Notes: generated by a model not told the origin, from the letters alone. 64,000 bases of DNA from IDS-8 sp035304345 (GCA_035304345.1 DATGQE010000041.1:1-64000); one strand, 5' to 3'. Counted from the first letter of the stretch, positions 55,297-64,000 are shown. Translations and numbers: made by a program.

Positions 55297-56307
55297 TTAC
55301 AGGGGACGGGTGCTCTTGCGGACGACGAGGCGGTGCGGGAGGAACTGCCGCATCGTCTCGGGCTTCTTGCCGTCGATGAGGTCGAGCAGGAGGGTGGCGC
55401 AGGTCCTGCCGATGTCTTCGACCGGCTGCGCGATGGTCGTGAGCGGAGGCGCCAGGTACTTCGCGAACGGGATGTCGTCGAATCCCATGACGGAGATGTC
55501 GTCCGGCACGGAAAAGCCGTACTGGCGCAGCGTGTACATGCAGCCGAGCGCGATCTCGTCGCTGAAGCAGAAGATGGCCGTCGGGCGCGCCTTCTGCAGC
55601 AGGAGCTTCTCGGCCGCCTGCTCCCCGCACTGCACGCTGTACTCGCCGTAGACCACGAGGCTTTCGTCGAACTCCAGCCCCGCTTCTTCCAGCGCGCGGC
55701 GGTATCCGGCGGCGCGGTCCCGGCTGCTCGTGCTCTGCATGTCGCCGGTGATCGCGGCGATGCGCCGGTGACCGTAGTCGATGAGGTGTCGCGTGGCGTC
55801 CATCGCGGCCTGCACGTCGTCGATGGAAACGCTCGGGAACGCGTCGCACCCGGTGAACTCGCAGCCGTTCACGAGCGGCGGCAGGTCGTCGGCCGAAACG
55901 CGCTTGCCCTCGAGATCGAACGGGATGCGGTGGGACATGAGGATGATGCCGTCGGCCTGCCGGGAGCGCGTCATGGCCGCGAACTCGCGCTCGCGTTCCG
56001 GCGAGCCCTGGGTATCCCCGAGCAGCACGGAATAGCCGCGGCTGTGCGCGACCTTCTCGATCGCCTTGATGATGCCGGAGTTGTAGCTGTCGGCCACGTC
56101 GGGAATGATCGCGACGATGTTGCGCGAACGGGCCGTGCGCAGGCTGACGGCGAGGTTGTTGGGCGTGTAGCCCACGGCTTCCGCCGCCGCGAGGACCTTG
56201 AGCCGCGTCGCCTCCGACACCCGGCTCGGGTTCCGGAGCGCGTGCGAGACCGTCGCAATCGAGACGCCGGCACGCGCGGCGATGTCCTTGATTCCTGCCT
56301 TGGCCAT
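55297..56307 (-). CDS. LacI-family transcriptional regulator (halogenase/GH9-side)
   Basis: 336 residues. The HTH (GIKDIAARAGVSIATVSHALRN) and hinge (LAVSLRTARSR) start at the ATG, followed by the effector domain (ICFSDEIALGCMYTLRQYG, VMGFDDIPFAKYLAPPLTT). It is the last gene of the minus-strand run receptor, sapC, jmjC, halogenase, DUF6445, GH9, lacI, 80 bases after GH9, and is convergent with GH67. It is a candidate for the repressor that binds the xyl-box-like sites. Confidence 0.94.
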   Translation of the reverse strand: MAKAGIKDIAARAGVSIATVSHALRNPSRVSEATRLKVLAAAEAVGYTPNNLAVSLRTARSRNIVAIIPDVADSYNSGIIKAIEKVAHSRGYSVLLGDTQGSPEREREFAAMTRSRQADGIILMSHRIPFDLEGKRVSADDLPPLVNGCEFTGCDAFPSVSIDDVQAAMDATRHLIDYGHRRIAAITGDMQSTSSRDRAAGYRRALEEAGLEFDESLVVYGEYSVQCGEQAAEKLLLQKARPTAIFCFSDEIALGCMYTLRQYGFSVPDDISVMGFDDIPFAKYLAPPLTTIAQPVEDIGRTCATLLLDLIDGKKPETMRQFLPHRLVVRKSTRPL

Positions 56308-56387
56308 GTAAATCGTTCGTCAGCGCCGTTCCGGCGAGGGATCCCCGGACGGCGCGCGTATTCTAGCGGCGAAACGCAAGCGTGGCT

Positions 56388-58853
56388 TCAGTGCGTCGGG
56401 AGCAGGCTGGCCGCCGCGTTCGCGAGCAACAGCCAGCTCGCCCCCACCGAGATCACGTATTCGTTCTCACCCCACAGGAAGGGCCAGTCCTCCTTGTTTT
56501 CGGGCAGGTCCGGCCGGACGACCAGGACGCCTGGCACGATACCCCCGGGGATGAACGAGAAATCGGCCCGGTTCGTGCCGTAAGCCACCTGCTTCGACCG
56601 TGCGCCCACGCCCGAGACGAAGGACAGGTCGGAGGCCGGGTGGTTGCCGAGGACGTAGTGCACGCCCCGGAACACGTCCTCCTCGCCGATGACGTCGGGA
56701 AACGCGCGGTGCAGGTACCAGTTGGCGATCGCCGTCCCGATCACCAGGCCGCTGCCGGCCCAGCCGCCGTCGGCGATCGGCACCCCGTAGGGGTTCTCGC
56801 CCGCGAGCGAATCGAGCCAGCGCCGGTGCGCTCGCGCCAGCTCCTGCACGCGCGCGCGGTAGTCCTCGCCGAGGTAGGGCAGCGCCCGGACGGCGAGCAC
56901 CGCGTGCGGCGCGAAGCTCCGTTCGATCGCGGGCACGAGCTCGCGAAAGCGCGCCGCGTACCGCTCGTCGCCGGTCGTGACGAGAAGCTCGAGCGCCGCT
57001 TTGAGCTCCTCCGTCTCCAGCGGCCCGCCGGTCGTGTTGCCGTGGCGGAAGATCACCGGCCCGCGCGCCTGCTCCTCCTCCCAGGCGCGCACCGCGACCT
57101 CGAGGCATTCCGCGGCGAGAGCGTCGTCGTAGCCGCGCAGCGCGCGGCTCGCCGCGGCGAGCGCCGCGATCGAGCCGAACTGGAGCGACGACGAGTAGCT
57201 CGTGAACGCCCAGCGATCGTCCGGCACGCCGCTCGCGCGGCCGTCCGCTTGCGCCGGACCGAGCGCCGGGTCGTAGACCAGGTTGTCGGTCTTGGTCGCC
57301 CCGTCGCCGAGGTGCGTGTACTGGTCGAGATCCGGCGCGACTATGCCCGGGATCGCGTGCCCGACGGCGCGGTGCTGTGCGAGGAGCTGGAGCACGCCGT
57401 GCTCGATCTGCTGCAACAGGTCCGGCTTGCCGTCCGCCACGTGGATGTCGACCCGGCGGCGTTCGTAATCGACGCTCGTGACGTCGCGATCGATGCCGAA
57501 TTCCTCCCACACGCTGACGAGCGTGTTCACGACGTAGTACTGCGTCTGCGTGCGGATGTCGTAATCGCCGGCGTCGTACCAGCCGCCCACGTTCAGGCCG
57601 GGAATGTGCTCGCCCGGCGCGTAGGGGCTGTCGGTCTCCGGCCCCTGCGCGTACAGGTCGAAGTGCACGTGATCGACCGGCGCCTGGCGGGCATCGTCCA
57701 GGTGAGAGGCGCCGTGCCACACGCGGTAGGCCTCGTTGACCGCGACGTGATCCATCTGCACCGGGAAGAAGACGTCCAGCGTCGGCTGCCAGACGTCCCC
57801 GTAGACGTGCTCGCCGACCAAGAACGGTGCCGTGCGCACGGAGCCGTATTCGAGGTAATAGATGCCCTCCTTCGTCGCGGACGAGAAATCGAACACCCGG
57901 TACGCGTAGCGCAGGTAGCGGCCCCAGGGCTCGGGCACCGCCCTGAGCACGAGCTCCGGCTCCCCGTCGGCGCCGACCCGGTAGAGGCGCGCTTCGGCGT
58001 CGCCCGGATCCCGTGCGTCGAGCTCGATCACCGCCCGCTTCGCCTGGGCGGGGTGATAGCCGACCTGCGAATGCCCGATCACGGGCGCCCGCGTCCAGTC
58101 CGGCAGCCTCGTGCCCTCGAGCCGCCACTCGAGCACGCGGCCGGTGCGGCCGGCGGGCAGCAGGCTGCGCGCCACGAACCAGCCGTTCTGCGCCTTGGCG
58201 CGCCCGTCGTAGAGCGCGATGGGAACCTGCCTGGAGGTGAGCACGATGCGGCGCTCCGGCGCTTCCGGCGCGAGCACCAGCCGGTGACCCGTCGCGAGCG
58301 GCTCGGGTTCGACGCCCGCCTGCTCGCGGAGGCCGACCGGGTGCAGCGGCAGCAGGCCGTAGCGCTCATCCATCGCGTAGCCCCGCCCGAAATACGCGGA
58401 GGGCAGGAACTCGAGGTTGAAGCCCGCGCGGCCGACGAGCGCCTCGGGAAGCGGTGCCTCCAGGTGCACCGAGAGCAGGATGGCGTCGCCGCGCGACGAG
58501 GCCTCGATCGCGAAGGCGAAATCCTCATCCGGATACTGAAGTTCTGCCCTTATCTTGTTGTTTTCACGGTCAACTACTCGCTGCACCAGCTCCGGGATCG
58601 CGTCCCACTGCTCGGGCGTGGCGTGCAGGCGCACGTCACCGTTGGTCGCGGTGCGCTCGCCGTGATGCACGATCTCGATGCCGCTGATCTTGGAATCGCT
58701 GAACAGCCCGCTGTAGGCGTTGCTGTAGACGAGCACGTCGAAACCGCGCGAGGCAAAGTACTCGCGCTCGTCGAGCGTGAAGCCTGCGTCCGCGGATGCG
58801 GCGCCGGCAGCGGCGAGGAGGACGAAGACGGCAAGAGCACGAGCCTGGAGCAT
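56388..58853 (-). CDS. GH9 glycoside hydrolase with extra N-terminal domain, secreted
   Basis: 821 residues. A signal peptide (ALAVFVLLAAAGAASA) is followed by about 230 residues of unassigned, beta-rich sequence (FTLDEREYFASRGFDVLVYS to DWTRAP), then an Ig-like domain (IGHSQVGYHPAQAKRAVIEL) and a GH9 catalytic barrel. Asp427 and Asp430 lie in GGWYDAGDYD; the proton donor is Glu798 in GENEYVISVG. It differs clearly from the other GH9 in the window. Its ATG is 2 bases after the DUF6445 stop. Likely target: a beta-1,4-glucan such as xyloglucan or cellulose. Confidence 0.92.
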   Translation of the reverse strand: MLQARALAVFVLLAAAGAASADAGFTLDEREYFASRGFDVLVYSNAYSGLFSDSKISGIEIVHHGERTATNGDVRLHATPEQWDAIPELVQRVVDRENNKIRAELQYPDEDFAFAIEASSRGDAILLSVHLEAPLPEALVGRAGFNLEFLPSAYFGRGYAMDERYGLLPLHPVGLREQAGVEPEPLATGHRLVLAPEAPERRIVLTSRQVPIALYDGRAKAQNGWFVARSLLPAGRTGRVLEWRLEGTRLPDWTRAPVIGHSQVGYHPAQAKRAVIELDARDPGDAEARLYRVGADGEPELVLRAVPEPWGRYLRYAYRVFDFSSATKEGIYYLEYGSVRTAPFLVGEHVYGDVWQPTLDVFFPVQMDHVAVNEAYRVWHGASHLDDARQAPVDHVHFDLYAQGPETDSPYAPGEHIPGLNVGGWYDAGDYDIRTQTQYYVVNTLVSVWEEFGIDRDVTSVDYERRRVDIHVADGKPDLLQQIEHGVLQLLAQHRAVGHAIPGIVAPDLDQYTHLGDGATKTDNLVYDPALGPAQADGRASGVPDDRWAFTSYSSSLQFGSIAALAAASRALRGYDDALAAECLEVAVRAWEEEQARGPVIFRHGNTTGGPLETEELKAALELLVTTGDERYAARFRELVPAIERSFAPHAVLAVRALPYLGEDYRARVQELARAHRRWLDSLAGENPYGVPIADGGWAGSGLVIGTAIANWYLHRAFPDVIGEEDVFRGVHYVLGNHPASDLSFVSGVGARSKQVAYGTNRADFSFIPGGIVPGVLVVRPDLPENKEDWPFLWGENEYVISVGASWLLLANAAASLLPTH

Positions 58854-58855
58854 GT

Positions 58856-59554
58856 TCAGGTTCCCACGTCGATGAAGCTGTTGATGCTGAGGCGGCCGGT
58901 CAGCGGGTTCGCATCCGGCACGAAGTCCGGCCCGATCGAGCCCGAGTGCAGCACGTTGCGCCGGTAGAACAGCACGCGATTGAAGCGTCCTTCGACGGCG
59001 TAGATCCGCTCGAACAGCGGGGTATCGCCGTCGATGTAGCCGGGGGGCGGTGCATCCGGACCCGCGAGCTCGGCCTCGAGCGTCCGCAGGTAGGTTTCGC
59101 GGCGCCCCGCGTCGATGTATTCGAATCCCGTTTGCCTGTGCCGGTAGAACGCCGTGCCGCCGTGCGGCACCCGGAACAGGTAGTGAATGGAAGCAATGCC
59201 GTCGCCGCCGGTCGAGTCGACGTGCGGTATGCGCTGCGGCATGGCGAGCTGGTCCGCGGGCGTCGTGACCAGCGAGTAGTGGCACATGCTGAACGTGAGC
59301 GGTCCCGGCCGCAGGCCGAAGCACTCGCGCAGGAGGTCGTTGAGCTCCGCCACCAGCATCCGGCGCCAGGCGAGCGGTGCGCGCGTTCGGATGCCGGGGA
59401 ACCAGCGCCACCGCTTCGTGAATACGCGGCCGGCCGCGTGCCGCACCAGCGCATCCGGGTCGTTCACGAAATCGTCGATGACGAGCAGCGGCTGGCGCTC
59501 GCGGCCGAGCTCCACCCTGCGCACCGCCGCGTCGGGATTCATCCGGATCTCCAT
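58856..59554 (-). CDS. DUF6445 protein, putative 2-oxoglutarate/Fe(II) oxygenase
   Basis: 232 residues, no signal peptide. PHVDST (HxD), a later His in VLHSGSI and an Arg in TGRLSINSFI match the prolyl-4-hydroxylase-like iron and co-substrate site arrangement. FSMCHYSLVTTP and HYLFRVPHGGTAFYRH are recognisable from proteins annotated as DUF6445 that occur next to TonB receptors and halogenases. It lies 9 bases downstream of the halogenase and 2 bases before GH9. The oxygenase role is inferred and the substrate unknown. Confidence 0.8.
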   Translation of the reverse strand: MEIRMNPDAAVRRVELGRERQPLLVIDDFVNDPDALVRHAAGRVFTKRWRWFPGIRTRAPLAWRRMLVAELNDLLRECFGLRPGPLTFSMCHYSLVTTPADQLAMPQRIPHVDSTGGDGIASIHYLFRVPHGGTAFYRHRQTGFEYIDAGRRETYLRTLEAELAGPDAPPPGYIDGDTPLFERIYAVEGRFNRVLFYRRNVLHSGSIGPDFVPDANPLTGRLSINSFIDVGT

Positions 59555-59563
59555 GCGCGGCCT

Positions 59564-61063
59564 TCAAGCCTCTGCACAGTAGCGATCCACGAACGCCTGG
59601 TGCTCCGGGAAGCTCGCCACCGTGCGCTGCACCGACTGCCGCAGGTTCTCCAGCAGCTCGATGAGCTGCCGGCGCGGCAATGCGCGCGCGAGGTGATGGT
59701 AACCGGCCGGGACAATGCCCTGCCCCAGCATGACCTGGGTCCAGGAATCCACCCGGAACAGCTCCCCGTCAGCCTGCCAGGCGTGCCCGTGCTCGCGAAA
59801 CAGCGCGATCCGCTGCGCCAGCGTGTCCGGCACCTCCATCGTGCGGCAATGGTTCCAGAACGGCGTGTCGTCGCGCTCCGTCGCGTGGTAGTGCAGGACG
59901 ATGAAGTCGCGGATGCTTTCGAGCTCCGCTCGCGTGAGCTCGTTGTAGCGATCGACCAGCGCTCGCGTGATGCCCGCGAACGGGAACAGCTGCATCAGGC
60001 GGGTGACGCCCGTCATGATGAGGTGAATGCTGGTCGATTCGAGCGGCTCCACGAAGCCGCTCGCCAGGCCCAGGGCGACGCAGTTGCGGTTCCAGGCCTT
60101 GCGGCGCCGGCCCGTGCGGAAACGGATGACCCTGGGCTCCGTGAGCACCTCGGCATCGAGGGCGCCGAGCAGCCGCGCCGCGGCCTCGTCGTCGGACAGG
60201 TAGCGGCTGCAGTACACGAGGCCGTTGCCCACCCGGTGTCGCAGCGGGATCTGCCAGCGCCAGCCGGCGTCGTGCGCGACGGAGCGCGTGTACGGCACGG
60301 CTGGACCCGTTTTCCGCGTCTGCACCGGCAGTGCCCGGTCGCACGGCAACCAGTGGCTCCAGTCCTCGTAGCCGGTCTCGAGCGCCTGCTCGATGATGAG
60401 CCCGCGGAAGCCCGTGCAGTCGATGAACAGGTCACCCTCGATGGTTTCGCCGGAAGCCAGTGTGAGAGATACCACGTAGCCGCTCGCGGGATCGAGGTTC
60501 ACGCGCTCGATCCTGCCCTCCCGGCGCTTCGCGCCGTAGCCCTCGCTGAAGCGCCGCAGGAAGCCCGCGTACGCGCCGGCGTCCAGGTGATACGCGTAGT
60601 TCAGCGTGGAATCGGGCGAGGTGGCGAAGCGGCAGGCCTTGGCCGCCTGCAGCTCGAGGCAGTACTCGCCGAGCTCCGACTCGAAGCCCTCCTCCAGCCC
60701 GCGCAGCCAGAAGTGGTGGAAATCGCAGAGCCAGGTTTCCCGGCCGTTGCGGCCGAACGCGTGGATGTAGCGGTGATCCTTCCGGCCCCAGTGCTCGAAA
60801 TGGATACCGAGCTTGAACGTGGCGTGCGTGGCGCGCATGAACTCGCGCTCGTCGATGCGCAGGAGCTTGTGGAATACCCGCATGGGCGGAATCGTCGCCT
60901 CGCCGACGCCGACCGTGCCGATCTCCTCCGATTCCACCAGCGTGATGTCGAGGAGGTCCCCGAGCTGCCGCGACAGCGCCGCGGCGGCGAGCCAGCCGGC
61001 CGTGCCCCCGCCGGCGATCACCACCTTCCTGACCTGCGCCGGCCGTGTCTCTGCGGCGTTCAC
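59564..61063 (-). CDS. flavin-dependent halogenase family protein 4
   Basis: 499 residues with GGGTAGWLAAAAL, TVGVGEATIP, catalytic Lys84 (TFKLGIHF), WRWQIPLRHR and GFVEPLESTSIH, i.e. all active-site signatures. The GTG start overlaps the JmjC stop (GTGA). Unlike halogenases 1-3 it is in an operon with JmjC, SapC and DUF6445 proteins and a TonB receptor, the arrangement best known from Xanthomonas/Caulobacter-type loci. The natural substrate is unknown. Confidence 0.9.
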   Translation of the reverse strand: MNAAETRPAQVRKVVIAGGGTAGWLAAAALSRQLGDLLDITLVESEEIGTVGVGEATIPPMRVFHKLLRIDEREFMRATHATFKLGIHFEHWGRKDHRYIHAFGRNGRETWLCDFHHFWLRGLEEGFESELGEYCLELQAAKACRFATSPDSTLNYAYHLDAGAYAGFLRRFSEGYGAKRREGRIERVNLDPASGYVVSLTLASGETIEGDLFIDCTGFRGLIIEQALETGYEDWSHWLPCDRALPVQTRKTGPAVPYTRSVAHDAGWRWQIPLRHRVGNGLVYCSRYLSDDEAAARLLGALDAEVLTEPRVIRFRTGRRRKAWNRNCVALGLASGFVEPLESTSIHLIMTGVTRLMQLFPFAGITRALVDRYNELTRAELESIRDFIVLHYHATERDDTPFWNHCRTMEVPDTLAQRIALFREHGHAWQADGELFRVDSWTQVMLGQGIVPAGYHHLARALPRRQLIELLENLRQSVQRTVASFPEHQAFVDRYCAEA

Positions 61064-62094
61064 CGGTTCAGCCGGTTCAGGAGCTCGGCGCGCAGGCGGC
61101 GCGCCTTGAGCTCGTCGAGCGGGCCGAGCTCACCGTGCGCGTGACCGGGCAGGTGCGCGCGCGGCCGCTCGGCGGGGCCGAACACGTAGTAGTCGAACAC
61201 GTGCTTCCAGGCGGCCTTCTCGCTTTCCGGGCGGTCGCGCAGCGCGAGCAAGGCGTGCTTCAGGGCGTTCATGGGGGTATCCATGAACTTCGGGGACGTG
61301 GACCACCAGTAGTTGATCATCACGTTGAACGCGTCGAACGCCTCGACCTGGTGCCACCACATGGCCGGGTAGAAGAGCGCGTCTCCCGGCTCGAGATCCG
61401 CGACCTGCGCCGCACCGATCGCCTCGCGGAATCCCGGATGCCGCGTGAAATCGGGGGCGGCGAAGTTCACCATGCTCACCGGCTGGCCACCGGGTGTGGG
61501 GTCGAGCGGGCCGGGATAGAGATTCACGATTTGGTCGGGCGGAAACAGCGTGTAGCGACGCCGCCCGACCGCGCAGCACACCATGTTGCTCGGGGCATCG
61601 AAATGCGCGGAAACGAGCGAGCGGTTCCCGATCCAGATGCTCGCAAGCGGCGCGTTGCGCTCGAACATCGGGTCGTCGAACGCGAGGTCGTTGGCGGCTC
61701 GCAGCCCGGGCAGGCACGCGTCGATGGTCGTCGAGCCGACGTAAACGGCGGGCGGCTGCTGCTCGTCGAGGTGCCGGCGCAATGCTTCGAGCACCTCGTC
61801 GAGCGGCGTGCGGCGGCTCTCGAAGTTGAGGTCGCGGAGCTCGTCGTCGTAGAACCAGCGTCCCCGCATTTCCGGTGCGCCGAAGTAGGCGCCCACGGTC
61901 CTGCCGTTGAAGAAGGACAGGAGGTAATCGATCGCCTCCACGGCCGAGCGCCGCCCCGCCTCGACCAGCGGCCAGCCCTTGACGAGGCCGCGAAGCACGA
62001 CCGGCTCGCCCGCTTCCAGAAGCTCGCGCCACGGCACGCGCGCGGCATCGATGCCTGCGAGCTCCCGGGTCTTCCTGTCGGTGATCGGCTGCAT
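61060..62094 (-). CDS. JmjC-domain (cupin_8) protein 2, putative oxygenase
   Basis: 344 residues, cytoplasmic. Iron ligands His164-x-Asp166 (VSAHFDAPSN) and His248 (PAMWWHQVEAF). CCAVGRRRYTLFPPDQ and NLYPGPLD are shared with the paralogue in the GH10 operon at 20653-21735. It ends by overlapping the halogenase start and begins 2 bases after the sapC stop. The co-occurrence of a hydroxylase-type and a halogenase-type enzyme in one operon suggests that they act on the same substrate; this is inference. Confidence 0.87.
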   Translation of the reverse strand: MQPITDRKTRELAGIDAARVPWRELLEAGEPVVLRGLVKGWPLVEAGRRSAVEAIDYLLSFFNGRTVGAYFGAPEMRGRWFYDDELRDLNFESRRTPLDEVLEALRRHLDEQQPPAVYVGSTTIDACLPGLRAANDLAFDDPMFERNAPLASIWIGNRSLVSAHFDAPSNMVCCAVGRRRYTLFPPDQIVNLYPGPLDPTPGGQPVSMVNFAAPDFTRHPGFREAIGAAQVADLEPGDALFYPAMWWHQVEAFDAFNVMINYWWSTSPKFMDTPMNALKHALLALRDRPESEKAAWKHVFDYYVFGPAERPRAHLPGHAHGELGPLDELKARRLRAELLNRLNR

Positions 62095-62096
62095 GC

Positions 62097-62828
62097 TCAG
62101 CCTCCCGCGAGAAGCCGCCGTTTGCGGTCGATGAGCCGTGGAACGTTGGCGAGCGACGCGAGCGCGAGGAAAGCGCCTTCGAGAAAGCCGGCACGGTTCA
62201 GGTCGGCGAGCGCCGTCCCGTCGAGCGCGGCGAGCCGCTCCCGGCTGATCGTCCAGTACCCGCGCAGCACGTAGCGGACGTCGTCCAGGACGTCCATCTC
62301 GAGGTTCACCGGCTCGAGCAGGCCGTGGGTGTCGAAGGCGGCGAACATCGCCTTGCCGGTCTCGATGCCCTCCTGGATGACGGACAACAGGCCGGCGACG
62401 TGCTGCAGGTAGGGCGCGTTGCCCCCGTGCTCCAGGAACAGCGGCTCTCCCTCGCGCTCGTTCACGCGGGGATCGTCCAGGTCGATGTGCACCACGGGCT
62501 GCCGGCGCCGCTCGCCGTCGACCTCCCGCTCCTGGAACCCGATCAGGAACGGCCCCCGGGCCACGATCGCCGGCACGTAGGCACCGGTCCAGCGGTCGCC
62601 GTCGAGAAACAGGTTCTCGCCTTCGGCGAGCCCGACCAGGGCGACCGCCTGGTACTCGCCCGTGTCGGCATGGCGCCGGAACAGGATCGGGTATTCCCGC
62701 TGGACGTCGGCGAACTCCGTCGGGAACGTCAGCACGTGGTGCGCGGTGTCGCCGGGCCCGGCCGCGCGCCGCGTGAGGACCTTGAGATGCCCGTGGTCGA
62801 CGTTGTTGAGCAGTACGGGTCGGGTCAT
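62097..62828 (-). CDS. SapC-like protein
   Basis: 243 residues, no signal peptide. Matches the SapC family seen beside TonB receptors: LLNNVDHGHLKVLTRR near the start, EFADVQREYPILFRR, LFLEHGGNAPYLQ and LMEL-like repeats around EPVNLEMDVLDD. SapC was named after a Campylobacter S-layer-associated gene, but its role in these loci is not known. It comes directly after the receptor gene (141 bases) and 2 bases before jmjC. Confidence 0.86.
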   Translation of the reverse strand: MTRPVLLNNVDHGHLKVLTRRAAGPGDTAHHVLTFPTEFADVQREYPILFRRHADTGEYQAVALVGLAEGENLFLDGDRWTGAYVPAIVARGPFLIGFQEREVDGERRRQPVVHIDLDDPRVNEREGEPLFLEHGGNAPYLQHVAGLLSVIQEGIETGKAMFAAFDTHGLLEPVNLEMDVLDDVRYVLRGYWTISRERLAALDGTALADLNRAGFLEGAFLALASLANVPRLIDRKRRLLAGG

Positions 62829-62969
62829 GGCGGCAGGCGCGTACGCCGGCGACGGCGACGCACCGATTGTACCCGGGCGGCGGCCCCTGCCGGAGACCGC
62901 GGGAGCCTGCCGGACGGATCCCGCGATGCGAGGTCCGCCGGCAGGCCCGCGCGGGGGGATTGCGTCGGC

Positions 62970-64000
62970 TCAGTCGAACGTGTACCTCGCACCGATCTGG
63001 TAGCGGGCGCCGAGGTCCTGCAGGTAAAAGAGCTGGTTCGGCGTCCGGTTGTAGTGCCGGATGTTCTCACCGGTGATGTTCAATCCTTCCACGGAGACCG
63101 CGAGCCGATCGTTCACGAGCCAGGTCACGCTGGCGTCGAGCTGGTCGTAGGCCTCCACGAACACCGGGTTGCGCGAGTTGCCCTCGTTGGTCCTCGCCAG
63201 GTAGTCGTCGCGCCAGTTCCACGCCACCCGCGCCTGCAGGAACTCGTTCTCGTAGATGGCGACGAGGTTCGCCGTATCGCTCAGCCCGGTCAGCGCGAAC
63301 TGCGAGGTGCCGGGATCGGACGCGACGTCGAAGCCGATGTCGCCTTCCACCATCGTGTAGTTCGCCTGGATGCCGAAACCCGTATCGCCGAAGAAGTGCT
63401 GGATGGCGAGCTCGGCACCGTAGATGTGCGCCTGCTTGTTGTTCACGGGCGTGGCGGTCCGGAACACCATCAGCGGATCGTCCTCGTTGGGCACGAGATC
63501 GTAAAGCGTCGCCACGTCGACCGCGAAGTCCGCGTCCACCACCGTGCCGTTGGCGACGAAATCCGCCGCGCCGTTCGGAAAGTCCTGCGGATTGTCGAGC
63601 ACGGCCATCATGACGAACAGCGACGTGTCGTCGACCGAGACCCCCAGGGACTCGAGCGCCTCCGCGGCCGCCTGCGCCCGCGGGCCGTTCGTCTGGTCGC
63701 GTATGCCGAAGTGGGTTTCGTCGATCTGCTCGGTGCCGACGAAGTTGCTGACGCGCTTGTCGAAGAAGCCGACCGAAGCGTAGCTCGCGTCGTCGTAGTA
63801 CCACTCGAGCGACAGGTCGAGGTTGTCGGACTCGAGCGGCACGAGCTGCGGATTCGACGCCTCCGCGGTGGGCGTCGTCCCGAGGAAGGTCGAGCCAACG
63901 GTGCCGAAGTTGCCCACGGACGCCGTGAGGTCCACGTAGCGGGCCCTGGAGATGGTCTTGCTGTACGACAGTCTCGCCTTCAGGTCGTCGCGCAGGTTGA
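62970..64000 (-). CDS. TonB-dependent receptor, C-terminal part (gene runs off the window)
   Basis: The frame is open from the window edge, giving the last 343 residues of a beta-barrel: KARLSYSKTISRARYVDL, the strand motif SDNLDLSLEWYYDDASYASVGFF, AWNWRDDYLARTNEGN and a terminal ARYTFD with a C-terminal aromatic residue. The 3' end resembles the receptor at 23484-26711, including the same SDN-DL-EWY and AWSWRDE-type segments, so both belong to the same carbohydrate-receptor class. It is the head of the operon leading to sapC, jmjC, halogenase, DUF6445, GH9 and lacI. The plug and signal peptide are outside the window. Confidence 0.92.
   Translation of the reverse strand, partial: NLRDDLKARLSYSKTISRARYVDLTASVGNFGTVGSTFLGTTPTAEASNPQLVPLESDNLDLSLEWYYDDASYASVGFFDKRVSNFVGTEQIDETHFGIRDQTNGPRAQAAAEALESLGVSVDDTSLFVMMAVLDNPQDFPNGAADFVANGTVVDADFAVDVATLYDLVPNEDDPLMVFRTATPVNNKQAHIYGAELAIQHFFGDTGFGIQANYTMVEGDIGFDVASDPGTSQFALTGLSDTANLVAIYENEFLQARVAWNWRDDYLARTNEGNSRNPVFVEAYDQLDASVTWLVNDRLAVSVEGLNITGENIRHYNRTPNQLFYLQDLGARYQIGARYTFD

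Noticed and set aside
62097..62828. Calling the SapC-like gene an S-layer component
   Set aside because: It has no signal peptide or S-layer anchoring domain, and the family name derives from a distant context; the gene neighbourhood gives no S-layer gene.

Overview
High-GC bacterial DNA, most likely from a gammaproteobacterium. The left third has the gene order of a well-known Pseudomonas/Xanthomonas-type neighbourhood: type IV pilus minor pilins, pilY1, pilE, lspA, ribF, murJ, rpsT, obgE, rpmA, rplU, ispB. Many TonB-dependent receptors, frequent GTG/TTG starts and 4-bp stop/start overlaps fit a free-living, polysaccharide-degrading, outer-membrane-scavenging organism (Xanthomonadales / Steroidobacterales / Chromatiales-like). 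The genus cannot be told from the sequence alone. I see no insertion sequences, prophage genes, CRISPR arrays or rRNA.

Region 1 (1-4.3 kb): the 5' tip of a divergent gene, a LysR-family regulator with two tandem winged-helix domains, and a TonB-dependent receptor it may control. Region 2 (4.25-4.83 kb): tRNA-Thr(CGT) and an Irr/PerR-like Fur-family regulator, both on the minus strand. Region 3 (5.0-12.4 kb): a plus-strand type IV pilus operon with two FimT/GspH pilins, PilV, PilW, PilX, a small secreted protein, PilY1 and PilE. Region 4 (12.4-19.5 kb): housekeeping genes lspA-ribF, murJ, rpsT, obgE, rpmA-rplU and ispB. In the usual layout ileS sits between ribF and lspA, with ispH and fkpB nearby; here these are absent.

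Region 5 (19.5-64 kb) is a roughly 45-kb plant cell-wall polysaccharide locus, mainly for acetylated glucuronoxylan. Extracytoplasmic enzymes: GH10 xylanase, GH43 xylosidase/arabinofuranosidase, two GH3, GH67 alpha-glucuronidase, a SASA-type acetylesterase and two GH9 enzymes. Uptake: two TonB-dependent receptors, a TRAP transporter and a GntP permease. Catabolism: XylA, XylB, a ManD-type mannonate dehydratase, a 2-keto-3-deoxypentonate-dehydratase-like FAH protein and an aldo/keto reductase. Regulation: two LacI proteins. Three 14-bp sites of the form TGnTAnCGnTAnCA lie on the promoters of the GH10 operon, the receptor/halogenase divergon and the GH67/GH3 divergon, so a single LacI-type xylan regulon is likely.

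The most unusual content is a set of genes with no obvious role in sugar breakdown, interleaved and translationally coupled with the glycan genes. They are four flavin-dependent 'tryptophan halogenase' family proteins with intact catalytic motifs, a fifth that has lost every catalytic motif, two JmjC/cupin_8 proteins, a SapC-like protein and a DUF6445 protein. Genes of this kind are known to travel with TonB-dependent receptors in Xanthomonas and Caulobacter relatives, but their function is not established. The five-gene chain halogenase, pseudo-halogenase, halogenase, GH9, halogenase (26.8-34.8 kb), in which each stop overlaps the next start by 4 bp, is the best candidate here for an undescribed system.
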